From assembly GCA_017993615.1 (NCBI GenBank), contig JAGOMJ010000011.1, positions 1 through 58,162 of the forward strand: a stretch of DNA of 58,162 nt, read 5' to 3'. A program made the translations under genes and the position numbers. The DNA comes from Smithella sp. Its GTDB lineage: Bacteria > Desulfobacterota > Syntrophia > Syntrophales > Smithellaceae. The notes beneath the pieces are model-generated. The model ran no database searches. It was not told the DNA's origin and was given only the letters and a program-made list of their open reading frames with translations. This document shows, one piece after another, positions 35,054 to 44,049 of this stretch. Within the stretch, counting starts at the first letter, position 1. Every line of letters starts with the position of its first letter.

Positions 35054-35995
35054 TCACGATGCCGACAGCATTTCTTTTGCCAGTTGGACTTCGTAAGTGC
35101 TTCCGATATAGATCGGCGAGAGCTGATTGATCGTCTCCACCTTCACAGAAAGAATATCCTGATCGCCGTCGATGGCGAGGCCTCCGGCCTGTTCCATGAT
35201 GAAGGCCATCGGTTGCAATTCAAACAGCAGCCGCAGCTTGCCTTTCGGCGATTTTTTTAAAGCCGGATACGTGAATAATCCTCCCTTTTTAATCAGAACC
35301 TGATTGATGTCAGGAACGAAACCGCCGCTGTAGCGGAGTTTGTAGCCGTCGTTTTCCAGTTTGTCAATAAACTGAAGATGCGCCGGATTCCAGTCCCGGC
35401 GCAGGCCGCCCGGTGAAAATATCGACCCCTTTTCTTTCAATTTGATATTTTCCTGCGACAGAACATACTCTCCCTCGCGATTAAGGACGAATTCATGGGC
35501 GCCCTTGCCTGCCGAATAAATCATCGTAATCAGAGGACCGTAAGTAATATACAGGGCAGCCACCATGGTATTTCGTCCGCAATCCAGAACCGATTCCTTG
35601 TGAATGCCGATAATGGTTCCTATCGCCAGATTGGTATCCACCAGGGATGAGCCGTCGAGCGGATCAGCCGTTACGATGTATTTTTCCTGACCGGTGCCTA
35701 TTTTTACGATATTCTCCAGCTCTTCAGATGCGTATTCACGGACAAAACCCGAAAATTCCAGCTGGTTTTTCAGTATCTCGTCGGAAGCGCGATCCAGCGC
35801 CATCTGTTCCTCGCCGTAGACATTCTTCAGTCCGGCAAGCTTTCTGTTGGACTCATGAATCTTTGCTGAGATATATTTGCCGACGACGGCAATCTGCCAG
35901 ATGAGACGACGAAGTTCAACCTCCACACCGGCCATCCACATATGTCTTCTTAAATCAACTATGTTTTTTGTGTAATCGCCAATTCCTTCTCCCAT
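35054..35995 (-). CDS. fbp: Class I fructose-1,6-bisphosphatase
   Basis: 313 residues from the ATG at 35995, which has GGAGG five nucleotides upstream (the longer frame to 36076 lacks this). The metal-binding signature DPLDGSS is at 111-117. The downstream active-site region (PMAFIMEQAGGLAIDG) is present. It hydrolyses fructose-1,6-bisphosphate to fructose-6-phosphate. It heads a transcription unit with a class II aldolase and a zinc alcohol dehydrogenase, which makes a gluconeogenic role likely in an organism living on acids or alcohols (inference). Confidence 0.93.
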   Translation of the reverse strand: MGEGIGDYTKNIVDLRRHMWMAGVEVELRRLIWQIAVVGKYISAKIHESNRKLAGLKNVYGEEQMALDRASDEILKNQLEFSGFVREYASEELENIVKIGTGQEKYIVTADPLDGSSLVDTNLAIGTIIGIHKESVLDCGRNTMVAALYITYGPLITMIYSAGKGAHEFVLNREGEYVLSQENIKLKEKGSIFSPGGLRRDWNPAHLQFIDKLENDGYKLRYSGGFVPDINQVLIKKGGLFTYPALKKSPKGKLRLLFELQPMAFIMEQAGGLAIDGDQDILSVKVETINQLSPIYIGSTYEVQLAKEMLSAS

Positions 35996-36256
35996 AATCA
36001 CCTCCACATTAGTTAAAAAGCCTGACTGTGCGGGCACGTTTTGCCAGTATGAATTGCTGGCTTTATTGATTAACATTCTTTGAGTTTACTTGCAAATATT
36101 TAAGGTATAATCAGAAAAGAATTTCTACCCTTCACAGCCATAATGATTTGATATCTTTGTAGATTATCAGAATAAAGGTATTATTATCATCTCCCCTTCT
36201 GTTTTCAAAAATTAAGGGCCGGGAAAACTATTTTGGAGAACGCAACGGCTTAAATA

Positions 36257-36285
36257 TTGACTTTGACCTTTCCTTGCGTTATGAC
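36257..36285 (+). promoter_or_regulatory. Sigma-70-type promoter in the fbp / isopropylmalate-dehydrogenase-like divergent region
   Basis: TTGACT (36257-36262), 17-nt spacer, TATGAC (36280-36285). The 338-nt divergent gap 35996-36333 is otherwise AT-rich; I see no other clear element. AGGAGG at 36323-36328 precedes the GTG start. Confidence 0.5.
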
Positions 36286-36333
36286 TGCGCCCTCTTTATT
36301 TTTGCATGATCGAACATAATCCAGGAGGTTTCT

Positions 36334-37401
36334 GTGGTTTCATCAAAATCGTATAAAATCGCCGTCGTCCCCGGTGACGGCACAGGCCCGGAAGTTGTTG
36401 CCGAAGGGTTGAAAGTCCTTCAGGCCGTGTCTGCATCCGAATCGATAAAATATGAGCTCGTCCATTACGATCTGGGCGGCGAACGTTATAAAAAAACAGG
36501 TGAAATTTTACCCGACTCCGTTCTGGAGGAATTTAAAAAGTTTGACGCCATTTATCTGGGCGCCATCGGTCATCCGGATATCAAGCCGGGCATTCTGGAA
36601 AAAGGAATCCTTCTGCGGATGCGTTTCGAACTCGACCAGTACATTAATCTCCGGCCGGTCAAACTTTACCCCAACGTGCCCTGCCCGCTCAAGGACAAAG
36701 GACCGAAAGATATCGATTTTGTTGTCGTCCGGGAAAACACGGAAGGCCTCTATACAGGCGGCGGGGGATTTCTTAAAAAAGGCACCGTTGATGAAGTGGC
36801 CATCCAGGAATCGATCAATACCCGGAAAGGCGTTGAACGCTGTTTGCGCTACGCCTTTCAGTATACCGCCAAAAGAAACAAGGCGAACAAATTAACCCTG
36901 TGCGGCAAGACGAACGTTCTGACGTATGCCTTTGATCTCTGGGAAAGAACCTTCAATGAGCTGGCAAAAGACTATCCCCAAATAAAAACCGATTACGTCA
37001 ATGTGGACGCGACCTGCATGTGGATGGTAAAAAATCCTGAATGGTTTGACGTCATAGTGACCGATAACATGTTCGGAGACATCATTACCGATCTGGGCGC
37101 CATGGTTCAGGGCGGCATGGGCATCGCAGCAGGCGGAAACATTAATCCCGAAGGCGTCTCCATGTTTGAACCCATCGGCGGTTCTGCGCCGAAATATACC
37201 GGGAAGAATATCATCAATCCTCTGGCGGCCATCTGTGCCGGCGGTATGCTGCTGGAAACGCTGGGTGAAGAAAAGGCAGCCAAAAGAGTGGAAGCCGCGG
37301 TCGTTAAACTTCTGGAAAGCGGGAAACTCAAAAGCCTCGATGCCGGCAAGATGGGCATGTCCACCAGCGAAATCGGCGACTGGCTGTCCGATAACATCTG
37401 A
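36334..37401 (+). CDS. Isopropylmalate/isocitrate/malate dehydrogenase family enzyme (LeuB-like)
   Basis: The 355-residue beta-decarboxylating dehydrogenase starts at GTG, with AGGAGG 5 nt upstream. Family motifs: [32 protein letters not shown] (substrate arginines), [12 protein letters not shown], the CGKTNVL lysine, and the metal-site aspartates in [15 protein letters not shown]. The [13 protein letters not shown] stretch fits isopropylmalate or D-malate/tartrate dehydrogenases better than isocitrate dehydrogenase. No leuA, leuC or leuD gene is adjacent, so a role outside leucine synthesis is possible. Confidence 0.82.
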   Translation: MVSSKSYKIAVVPGDGTGPEVVAEGLKVLQAVSASESIKYELVHYDLGGERYKKTGEILPDSVLEEFKKFDAIYLGAIGHPDIKPGILEKGILLRMRFELDQYINLRPVKLYPNVPCPLKDKGPKDIDFVVVRENTEGLYTGGGGFLKKGTVDEVAIQESINTRKGVERCLRYAFQYTAKRNKANKLTLCGKTNVLTYAFDLWERTFNELAKDYPQIKTDYVNVDATCMWMVKNPEWFDVIVTDNMFGDIITDLGAMVQGGMGIAAGGNINPEGVSMFEPIGGSAPKYTGKNIINPLAAICAGGMLLETLGEEKAAKRVEAAVVKLLESGKLKSLDAGKMGMSTSEIGDWLSDNI

Positions 37402-37807
37402 GCCGGTTAATTATCTTTCCGCCATCCGTTTTGATCAGGAAGCCGTTTGGTGTGTCTTTCGGCGATCTTTACCGTTTTGAAGACAACGGATAAGATCATC
37501 TTTCCCCGGCCGGAAATTTTCCCGAAGATCTGTAAAAATTCTTTCGCACACGATTTCCCTTCATCAACAGCGAAAAAGTTGCATCTTTATCTTTGTTCAA
37601 GCATCTGATATCGCTAATCGGGTTTTCCACTGTTGAGCATCTTTTAAGAATGCTGCTTGATGTTTTTAACGGCAAAAAACCCGGTTGAAACAAATTATTT
37701 TCAGTTCTTGCATTTTTAATTTAACCTTGTTATCAAAATCCATTAAATATTGAAGGCATTCCGGATCAAATCGAAGATGAATTGGTTTTTACATAGCGGA
37801 TCCTGTT
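37402..37807. other. About 400-nt gap before the sensor kinase-like gene
   Basis: No convincing gene. It contains an imperfect long hairpin: CGGGTTTT near 37619 pairs with AAAACCCG near 37680, enclosing a smaller AGCAT/ATGCT stem. A short minus-strand frame at 37496-37693 lacks a ribosome binding site and recognisable motifs. A possible promoter for the downstream gene is listed separately. Confidence 0.4.
37708..37736 (+). promoter_or_regulatory. Candidate sigma-70 promoter of the sensor kinase-like gene
   Basis: TTGCAT (37708-37713), 17-nt spacer, TATCAA (37731-37736), about 70 nt upstream of the ATG at 37809. The match is moderate. Confidence 0.35.
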
Positions 37808-37808
37808 T

Positions 37809-39041
37809 ATGAACAATTTTTTTATTTTTATTTTCGTTTTTGTTCTTTCCATCGCCGTCATCATCAGTTTTATTTATACCATGTGGCGTATGAACCGGGA
37901 CGAGCAGAAACTGATCAGCATTATCCACGGCTCCCCTATCCCCACGTTCGTCATATCCAAAAATCACAAAGTCGTTTACTGGAACAGAGCGCTGCAGGCG
38001 GCAAGCAAAATCAAGCCCAGCGACGTTCTGGGCACAGACCAGCACTGGCGCGCGTTTTACACATCGCCCCGTCCCTGTCTGGCGGATCTCATTCTGGACG
38101 GGAAAACCGCCCAGATTGCCGAACTGTATCCAGACCGCTGGAGCAGATCCAAGCTGCTGGAAGACGCCTACGAGGTGACACAGTTTTATCCTGACATGGG
38201 CGAAAAGGGGAAATGGTATCGCATAACATCGGCAGGCCTCAAAGATTCCAGAGGAAATCTGTTCGGCGTCATGGAAACACTGGAGGACATCACAGAACAG
38301 AAATTAGCGCAGGACGAACTGCTCCGGCGGACGAAACTGGAATCCCTGGGAACCTTTGCGGACGGGGTTGCCAAAGACTTTGACAGTCTGCTGACCGCGA
38401 TTTTACGGAATGTTTTCCTGGCCAAAATATCCGCCAGTGATGAAGATAAAATGCTGGAGAACGGTCTTGCCGTAGCCGAACGTGCCGGCCTTCAGGCCAA
38501 GGAACTGGCCCACCGTCTTATCACCTTCGCTCAGGGAGGATACCCGGTGCGCAAGCTGGAAAAAATAGAACCTGTGTTGCATGAGGCGGCGGAAAGTGTT
38601 TTTAAAAACTCGGCCATCACCTGCAATATTACCATCGCGGAAGATCTCTGGCCCTGCGAAATTGACGCCACACAGATCAAACAGGTTATTGAAAACGTCT
38701 TGATCAACGCCAGAGAAGCGATGCCGGATGGCGGTTCCGTGCAGATGACCACGGAAAATACCACCACCGGAACCAACATCCGGTCGCTGGGACAGGGGAA
38801 TTACATCCGAATTATTATCAAGGACAGCGGCATCGGCATTCCCCGGGAAAATCTTCCCCGGATCTTCGATCCCTACTTTACGACAAAAAAGACAAAAGAA
38901 CACGGGGGAATCGGCCTGGGGCTGGCAATCAGCGATTCCATCATTAAATACCATAACGGATTAATTACCGTTGAATCGATCGTCAATTCCGGAACAACCT
39001 TTTCCATTTATCTGCCCGCAAAAACAACAAACGGTTCTTAG
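37809..39041 (+). CDS. Membrane PAS histidine-kinase-like protein with Lys in place of the phospho-acceptor His
   Basis: The 410-residue protein has one N-terminal transmembrane segment (about 4-26), a PAS domain (about 35-165, ending EDITEQK), a dimerisation region, and a well-kept HATPase domain: N-box ENVLINAREAM (295-305), DSGIGI (339-344) and GGIGLGLA (366-373). In NtrB-type kinases the H-box reads GxAHDFNNLL; here it reads GVAKDFDSLL, so position 189 is lysine. The codon is AAA in an unbroken frame. It cannot autophosphorylate in the usual way. It may act as a phosphatase, an ATP-dependent scaffold or a heterodimer partner. It faces the sigma-54 response regulator gene convergently, 54 nt apart. 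Confidence 0.88.
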   Translation: MNNFFIFIFVFVLSIAVIISFIYTMWRMNRDEQKLISIIHGSPIPTFVISKNHKVVYWNRALQAASKIKPSDVLGTDQHWRAFYTSPRPCLADLILDGKTAQIAELYPDRWSRSKLLEDAYEVTQFYPDMGEKGKWYRITSAGLKDSRGNLFGVMETLEDITEQKLAQDELLRRTKLESLGTFADGVAKDFDSLLTAILRNVFLAKISASDEDKMLENGLAVAERAGLQAKELAHRLITFAQGGYPVRKLEKIEPVLHEAAESVFKNSAITCNITIAEDLWPCEIDATQIKQVIENVLINAREAMPDGGSVQMTTENTTTGTNIRSLGQGNYIRIIIKDSGIGIPRENLPRIFDPYFTTKKTKEHGGIGLGLAISDSIIKYHNGLITVESIVNSGTTFSIYLPAKTTNGS

Positions 39042-39095
39042 CGTTTATTTTCGTCTCATCAATTCTCAAGAGCGTGACCCGCTGAACGGGAGGCA

Positions 39096-40463
39096 TTACC
39101 GGTTCATCTCATATTTGATTAATTTCGCGCGCAGCGTTTTTCTGGTAATGCCCAGCCGGCGCGCCGTTTCGCTTTTATTGCCTCTGCAATCAGCCAGCAC
39201 CGCCAGAATATTTTTTTTCTCCATGCTTTCCAGAGATAAATTTCGTATCGCTTCCCCCTGCTCCGCAATACCGGAAACCTCATGGCTTTTCTCCATGACC
39301 AGCGTCATATCGTCGGCGTCCAGATAATCCGTTCGTGACAGAACAACCGACCGTTCCACAGCGTTCATCAGTTCCCGTATGTTACCCGGCCAGTGATAGG
39401 CTAAAAGTTTTTCCATCGCCCGCGGAGTGAATGCTTTGATGGTTTTTTTATTGCGCCCGGCAAACAACTCGAGAAAATGCTGCGCCAGTATCGGAATGTC
39501 TTCTTTCCGTTCGCGCAGCGGCGGCACATTCAAGGAAACAACGTTTAAGCGATAAAACAAATCCTCGCGGAAATTTCCGTTCTGAACTTCTTCTTTCAAG
39601 TTCTTATTGGAAGCGGCAATAACCCGCACGTCGACTTTAATCACTTCCGCTCCGCCCACGCGTGTCAACTCGCGTTCCTGCAAGACACGCAGAAGTTTGA
39701 CCTGCATCGCCTTGGACATCTCGCTGACTTCATCCAGAAATAAGCTGCCGCCGTGAGCCTGAAGGAATTTCCCTTCCCTCCTGCGTTCCGCACCGGTAAA
39801 GGCTCCCTTCTCGTGCCCGAAAAGCTCCGACTCCAGAAGCGTTTCCGTCAGCGCCGAACAGTTTATTTTGATAAAAACCGTTTCCGCCCGCATGCTGTTG
39901 AAATGAATGGCGTTGGCAATCAATTCCTTACCGGTGCCCGACTCGCCGGTAATCAGCACATTGGCCTCCGTGGGCGCCACCTGGGCCACTGTTTCCAAGA
40001 GCTTGACCATCGGGTAACTCTGTCCGATGAGATTCTGCCGGTTAAATTTTTCATCCAGCCTGTTTCTTAAATATCTGTTTTCCTTTTTCAGCCGATTATG
40101 TTCCGTCGCCCGTCCGATGGCAATTCTCAGTTCGTCGAAGTTAAGCGGTTTGGTCAGATAATCATAAGCTCCCTTTTTCAGGGCACTGACCGCCGTTTCC
40201 AATGAAGCGTACGCCGTCATAATAATCACCGGGGTTTCCGGATTGATGGCTTTAATCTGTCCCAAGGCTTCTATTCCGGAAACATTCAACATACAAATGT
40301 CCATGATGATCAGATCAAAAGGCATTCGCCGGACCGCTTCGACCGCGACGTGACCGTCGTCCGCTTCATTGACTTGATACCCCCAGTCGTTCAAATGTTT
40401 TTTGAGTATCATCCGGTGAACGGAATCATCGTCAACAATCAGCACAGCTTTTTCAACAACCAT
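39096..40463 (-). CDS. NtrC-family sigma-54-dependent response regulator
   Basis: The 455-residue protein has an N-terminal receiver domain with acidic D11-D13, phospho-acceptor D55, T83 and K105. The AAA+ domain has Walker A GESGTGKE (173-180), the sigma-54 contact loop GAFTGA (220-225) and Walker B SLFLDEVSEM. A C-terminal Fis-type helix-turn-helix (NKSETARRLGITRKTLRAKL) completes it, so the domain set is complete. The gene runs away from a region with paired TGGATAA palindromes and a sigma-54 promoter reading the other way, so it probably drives the small RNA and may regulate itself. AGGGG precedes the ATG. Confidence 0.95.
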   Translation of the reverse strand: MVVEKAVLIVDDDSVHRMILKKHLNDWGYQVNEADDGHVAVEAVRRMPFDLIIMDICMLNVSGIEALGQIKAINPETPVIIMTAYASLETAVSALKKGAYDYLTKPLNFDELRIAIGRATEHNRLKKENRYLRNRLDEKFNRQNLIGQSYPMVKLLETVAQVAPTEANVLITGESGTGKELIANAIHFNSMRAETVFIKINCSALTETLLESELFGHEKGAFTGAERRREGKFLQAHGGSLFLDEVSEMSKAMQVKLLRVLQERELTRVGGAEVIKVDVRVIAASNKNLKEEVQNGNFREDLFYRLNVVSLNVPPLRERKEDIPILAQHFLELFAGRNKKTIKAFTPRAMEKLLAYHWPGNIRELMNAVERSVVLSRTDYLDADDMTLVMEKSHEVSGIAEQGEAIRNLSLESMEKKNILAVLADCRGNKSETARRLGITRKTLRAKLIKYEMNR

Positions 40464-40501
40464 GATTATTACCCCTGGTTCTTTGTTTCATCATCCTTTA
40501 T

Positions 40502-40532
40502 AAAAAAATGAGACGGACCTCATTTCTTTTTT
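40502..40532. terminator. Bidirectional terminator-like hairpin in the response regulator leader
   Basis: AAATGAG (40506-40512) pairs with CTCATTT (40519-40525) around a 6-nt loop. A-rich and T-rich flanks give a T run on either strand. It lies 43 nt upstream of the response regulator start, so on the minus strand it could attenuate transcripts from further upstream; on the plus strand it could stop readthrough. Confidence 0.5.
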
Positions 40533-40544
40533 AAAAAATGAAAC

Positions 40545-40609
40545 CATCTGGATAATTATTATCCAGATGAATGCTAAATTGGATACGTAAATTGGATCAT
40601 TATTATCCA
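40545..40609. promoter_or_regulatory. Tandem palindromic activator sites (putative sigma-54 enhancer)
   Basis: A perfect palindrome at 40545-40569 has 11-bp arms CATCTGGATAA and TTATCCAGATG around TTA. A second copy at 40593-40609, TGGATCA-TTA-TTATCCA, has one mismatch. An extra half site TGGATAC is at 40580-40586. The two palindrome centres are 44 bp apart, about four helical turns, and lie about 160 and 120 bp before the predicted sigma-54 start, the usual place for NtrC-type enhancers. Confidence 0.7.
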
Positions 40610-40693
40610 TAATATTTTATAAAACACAATCTATTTTTTAAAACATTTCGATAATGCTTGTAATTTCAATATATTAAAAAAATCAGCAAGCTA

Positions 40694-40709
40694 TGGCACA
40701 TCAATTGCA
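40694..40709 (+). promoter_or_regulatory. Sigma-54 (-24/-12) promoter
   Basis: TGGCACATCAATTGCA matches the consensus TGGCAC-R-N4-TTGCW exactly, with GG and GC separated by 10 nt. Predicted start is near 40720. It reads away from the response regulator gene. Confidence 0.75.
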
Positions 40710-40719
40710 GATAAAAATT

Positions 40720-40804
40720 ATACGCAAACCATGAAACCCTTTAAGTCTTCTCCTAGGTTTCAACTCTCAGCAAAAGCGGGAGGCTATTAAGCCTCCCGCT
40801 TTTT
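40720..40804 (+). ncRNA. Predicted sigma-54-dependent small regulatory RNA (about 85 nt)
   Basis: Transcription from the -24/-12 promoter would meet a strong terminator after about 85 nt with no credible gene between. The RNA can form a 5' hairpin, TGAAACC (40732-40738) with GGTTTCA (40756-40762). Its 17-nt loop contains TCTTCTCCT (40746-40754), complementary to Shine-Dalgarno sequences such as AGGAGAAGA. The second hairpin is the terminator. This is the layout of trans-acting small RNAs that block ribosome binding. An ATG-initiated 19-codon frame (40731-40790) has no ribosome binding site and ends in the terminator loop; I consider it incidental. Targets are unknown. Confidence 0.65.
40776..40804 (+). 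terminator. Strong rho-independent terminator (small RNA; also serves mutS on the minus strand)
   Basis: GCGGGAGGC (40776-40784), loop TATTAA, GCCTCCCGC (40791-40799), TTTTT. AAAA on the left side gives a T run on the minus strand as well, so it probably also ends the mutS transcript. Confidence 0.9.
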
Positions 40805-40932
40805 CTTGAATAAACCTTTTCAGAGTATTTGTTAATAAACAAGCTCTTAAAAAAATCAAAGAGTGCCAGGAGCGCCAAGGAATATAAAGATCGATGGAGG
40901 ATTGAAAGCTTTCCTCATGAATCGTAAATGAT

Positions 40933-43590
40933 TTAATCAGAAATTTTATTCTTCAGTTCGTTCAATTTATTGAGCGCTTCGAGAGGCGACAGGGAGGAAA
41001 TATCGATATTCTTCAGTGCCTCGATGAGGTTCTGTCCTTTCTTTTCGAGAGCAATGGCGGTTTCCCGTCTTGAAAAAAGACTCAATTGCGGATTGGCGTT
41101 TTTGCCTTCGCGGGCTCCCCGGACTATGCGGGGCATGCCGATCTCGTCGAATTCCCCTTTTTCCAGATTCCGCAATATTTCCTTTGCGCGCATAATGACG
41201 TCGGCCGGCACGCCCGCAATGCGCGCCACTTCGATCCCGTAACTGCGGCTGGTCCCGCCTTCCATAATTTTGCGCAGAAAAATTATTTTTTCTCCCCATT
41301 CCTTCACGGCGATATTATAATTTTTCGCCCCGGGTTTTGTTACCACCAGATCGGTCAGTTGATGATAATGCGTGGCAAAGAGAGCGCGGACACCGCGTCC
41401 CTGGAAATCATGAATGTATTCGGCAACCGCCCAGGCAATGCTCAATCCGTCGAAGGTGGAGGTTCCGCGACCGACTTCATCGATGATGACCAGCGACCGG
41501 GGTGTAGCGTTTTTCAGGATTTCCGCCGTTTCCGTCATTTCCACCATGAACGTGCTCTGTCCCTTGATCAGGCTGTCGGAGGCGCCGATACGCGTAAATA
41601 TTTTATCAACAATTCCGATTTTTGCTTTGGCCGCCGGGACGAAACTTCCCATCTGGGCAAGCAGAACAATCAAGGCCACCTGCCTGATATACGTGGATTT
41701 ACCCGCCATATTCGGCCCGGTGATGACGAGCAGTTTATTCTGGCGCAAATCCATTAAACAGTCGTTCGGCACAAACCCTTCGTTTTTCAAAGCCGACTCC
41801 ACAACGGGGTGGCGTCCGTCCTGAATGTCGATGGTCTCCTCATCATCGATTTCCGGGCAGACGTAATGATATTTTTCGGCCACGTCCGCCAGCGCAGCCA
41901 GGGCGTCAAGATCGGCAATCAGATTTGCATTGCCTTGAATCTCCGCGATATACCGGTCAAGTCCGTCACGCAGATTGATGAAAAGTTCCTGCTCCTTCTG
42001 CTTGATTCTTTCCTCCGCGTTGAGAACCGTCTGTTCGAATTCTTTCAATGCCTGATTGATATACCGTTCCGCGTTGACCAGGGTCTGTTTGCGGATATAA
42101 GAGTCGGGAACCAGAGCTGCGTTGGCTTTGGTGACTTCAATGTAATAACCGAACACATTGTTAAAGCCCACTTTCAGGGAATTGATGCCTGTTTTCTTGC
42201 GTTCTTCCGCCTCCAGAGCAGCAATCCATTGCTTGCCGTCGCGGCTGATCAATCGCAACTTATCAAGTTCTTCATCATACCCTGCAGCGATAAATCCGCC
42301 GTCCTGAATTTTCTGCGGCGGACTGTCGACAATCGCCCGTGAAATCACATCCACAACATCGGTCATCTCCGTGATGTGCGACCGGATGGCGCAAATGGCC
42401 GGCGCCGTGCAATCGCTGAGCAGGGACTTGATCTCCGGAACGGCAAGAAGCGAATTTTTCAGGGCGACCAGATCGCGGGCATTGGCCGCTTTGAGCGACA
42501 CTCTTCCGGCCAGCCTCTCCAGATCATATATACGCGACAATGTTTTTCGCAGATTCGCCCGCCGAAGAGGATCATCTTTCAGCTCCGCCACTGCGGCCAG
42601 CCGGGTTTTAATTTTTTCTGCATCCACCAGCGGATAGCTCATCCACCAGCGCAAACGGCGTGTCCCCATCGGCGTTTGCGTTTCACTGAAAAGAGAAAAA
42701 AGCGACCCGGCCGCCGTATTGTTCTGGATCGACGTGAAGATTTCCAGATTGCGGCGGGCGGTATCATCCAACAGAAGAAACTTTTCCGCGGAGTACCATC
42801 TGATCGCGCTGATGTGCTGCGGATTGATCTTTTGCGTCTCGTTGACGTAGCTCAATATGGCACCGGACGCCTTCAATGCCGCCGGATGTTCGCTGATGCC
42901 GCACGCATCCAGAACGTCCGTTGAAAACGTCCGCTGTAGAACATCCCCGGCCTGGCCGGTCAGAAAATAGTTTTCGTCCAGATCGTTGATGCGCAATTGA
43001 GGCATCTGTGCTTCGATGGTGTCGAGTAAAATTCTGTCGGGGAAATTTCGCGGCAGGAGCAATTCCTTAAAATCCAGGCCGGAAATTACCGTGAAGAAAT
43101 AATCGCGGTCCGTGAATTCACCGATCTGGAATTCGCCGGTTGAAATATCCAGAAAAGCCAGACCCAGGGTGTTTTTTTCGGCGCAGAGGCAGGCCAGATA
43201 ATTATTTTCACCGGGAGCCAGATTTTCTTCATCCACGACCAGTCCGGGAGTAATGATCCGGATAACCTCCCGTTTGACAATCCCTTTGGCCTTTTTGGGA
43301 TCCTCGACCTGCTCGCATATCGCCACTTTGAATCCCTTTTCCACAAGCTTGGTGATGTAGGCGGACGCAGCATGATACGGGAAACCGCAAAGCGGCACGC
43401 TGTCCTCTTTGCCCTTATTGCGCGACGTGAGCGTGATCTCCAGAACGGGCGCGGCCGTCACCGCGTCCTCGAAGAACATCTCGTAAAAATCGCCCATCCG
43501 GTAGAGCAGAATGCAATCAGGATGCTGTTGCTTGATTTTGACATACTGTTTCATCGCCGGAGTCAAATCGAGCGTCGCGCCTACCGCCAT
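40933..43590 (-). CDS. mutS: DNA mismatch repair protein MutS
   Basis: The 885-residue protein has all MutS domains. The mismatch-binding domain includes the GDFYEMF motif, the connector, lever and clamp regions follow, and the ATPase domain has Walker [11 protein letters not shown] (about residue 625), the [12 protein letters not shown] Walker B and the ATHYHQL motif. The C-terminal tail ([14 protein letters not shown]) fits the dimer/tetramer region. Its first codons overlap the upstream small membrane protein gene by 10 nt. No mutL is present in the window. Confidence 0.96.
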   Translation of the reverse strand: MAVGATLDLTPAMKQYVKIKQQHPDCILLYRMGDFYEMFFEDAVTAAPVLEITLTSRNKGKEDSVPLCGFPYHAASAYITKLVEKGFKVAICEQVEDPKKAKGIVKREVIRIITPGLVVDEENLAPGENNYLACLCAEKNTLGLAFLDISTGEFQIGEFTDRDYFFTVISGLDFKELLLPRNFPDRILLDTIEAQMPQLRINDLDENYFLTGQAGDVLQRTFSTDVLDACGISEHPAALKASGAILSYVNETQKINPQHISAIRWYSAEKFLLLDDTARRNLEIFTSIQNNTAAGSLFSLFSETQTPMGTRRLRWWMSYPLVDAEKIKTRLAAVAELKDDPLRRANLRKTLSRIYDLERLAGRVSLKAANARDLVALKNSLLAVPEIKSLLSDCTAPAICAIRSHITEMTDVVDVISRAIVDSPPQKIQDGGFIAAGYDEELDKLRLISRDGKQWIAALEAEERKKTGINSLKVGFNNVFGYYIEVTKANAALVPDSYIRKQTLVNAERYINQALKEFEQTVLNAEERIKQKEQELFINLRDGLDRYIAEIQGNANLIADLDALAALADVAEKYHYVCPEIDDEETIDIQDGRHPVVESALKNEGFVPNDCLMDLRQNKLLVITGPNMAGKSTYIRQVALIVLLAQMGSFVPAAKAKIGIVDKIFTRIGASDSLIKGQSTFMVEMTETAEILKNATPRSLVIIDEVGRGTSTFDGLSIAWAVAEYIHDFQGRGVRALFATHYHQLTDLVVTKPGAKNYNIAVKEWGEKIIFLRKIMEGGTSRSYGIEVARIAGVPADVIMRAKEILRNLEKGEFDEIGMPRIVRGAREGKNANPQLSLFSRRETAIALEKKGQNLIEALKNIDISSLSPLEALNKLNELKNKISD

Positions 43591-43991
43591 TTACCGTCGT
43601 CCCCTTTCCGCAGATCAATGTAGTCCGGATCGTCCTTTTTGACGATTTTATGCGAGGTGATAAATGAATTGGCCAGCCAGCTGACGATGCTGATAATCAG
43701 CGAGCCGGCAAATGCGGAAAAAAAGTTTTTAATCGCAAATCCCGATACAAAATAAGCAACCAGTTCCAGCAAAAAAGCGTTGATAAAAAAATAAAACACC
43801 CCCAGCGTCAGAATACTCAACGGCAGGGTCAGGATCACCACAATCGGTCTGATAAAAATGTTGATCAGCCCCAGGACGCAGGCGGCAATGACAGCGGTGG
43901 AAAGTTTATCGACTTCGATCCCCGGCACGAATTGCGAAGCCAGCAGAATCGCCGCCGTGATGATCAGCCATCTTGTAATAATCATAATCAT
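43581..43991 (-). CDS. Small four-helix membrane protein of the PF04020 (phage holin-like) family
   Basis: About 136 residues with four hydrophobic segments and the family pattern [32 protein letters not shown] (given here only as the region near residues 44-75). Despite the holin-like name, these proteins are chromosomal and of unknown function. The frame opens at 44006 (TTG); I prefer the ATG at 43991 because a GGG lies at suitable distance and the first helix begins there. It overlaps mutS by 10 nt. Confidence 0.8.
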   Translation of the reverse strand: MIMIITRWLIITAAILLASQFVPGIEVDKLSTAVIAACVLGLINIFIRPIVVILTLPLSILTLGVFYFFINAFLLELVAYFVSGFAIKNFFSAFAGSLIISIVSWLANSFITSHKIVKKDDPDYIDLRKGDDGKWR

Positions 43992-44049
43992 ATCAGGACC
44001 CATCAATATCTGAAATCAGGCAACGCGTTCAACCCTTTTTCACGGAGGG

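Noticed and set aside
37496-37693. Possible minus-strand gene in the gap before the sensor gene
   Set aside because: No ribosome binding site, no motif, and overlap with a hairpin-rich segment.
40731-40790. 19-codon ATG frame within the predicted small RNA
   Set aside because: No ribosome binding site, and the stop falls in the terminator loop; a run of this length without a stop is expected by chance. Kept only as a remark, since a conserved peptide would overturn the small RNA call.
43581-43991. Prophage holin
   Set aside because: Although PF04020 is called phage holin-like, the gene overlaps mutS and no other phage gene is present; it is a chromosomal small membrane protein.
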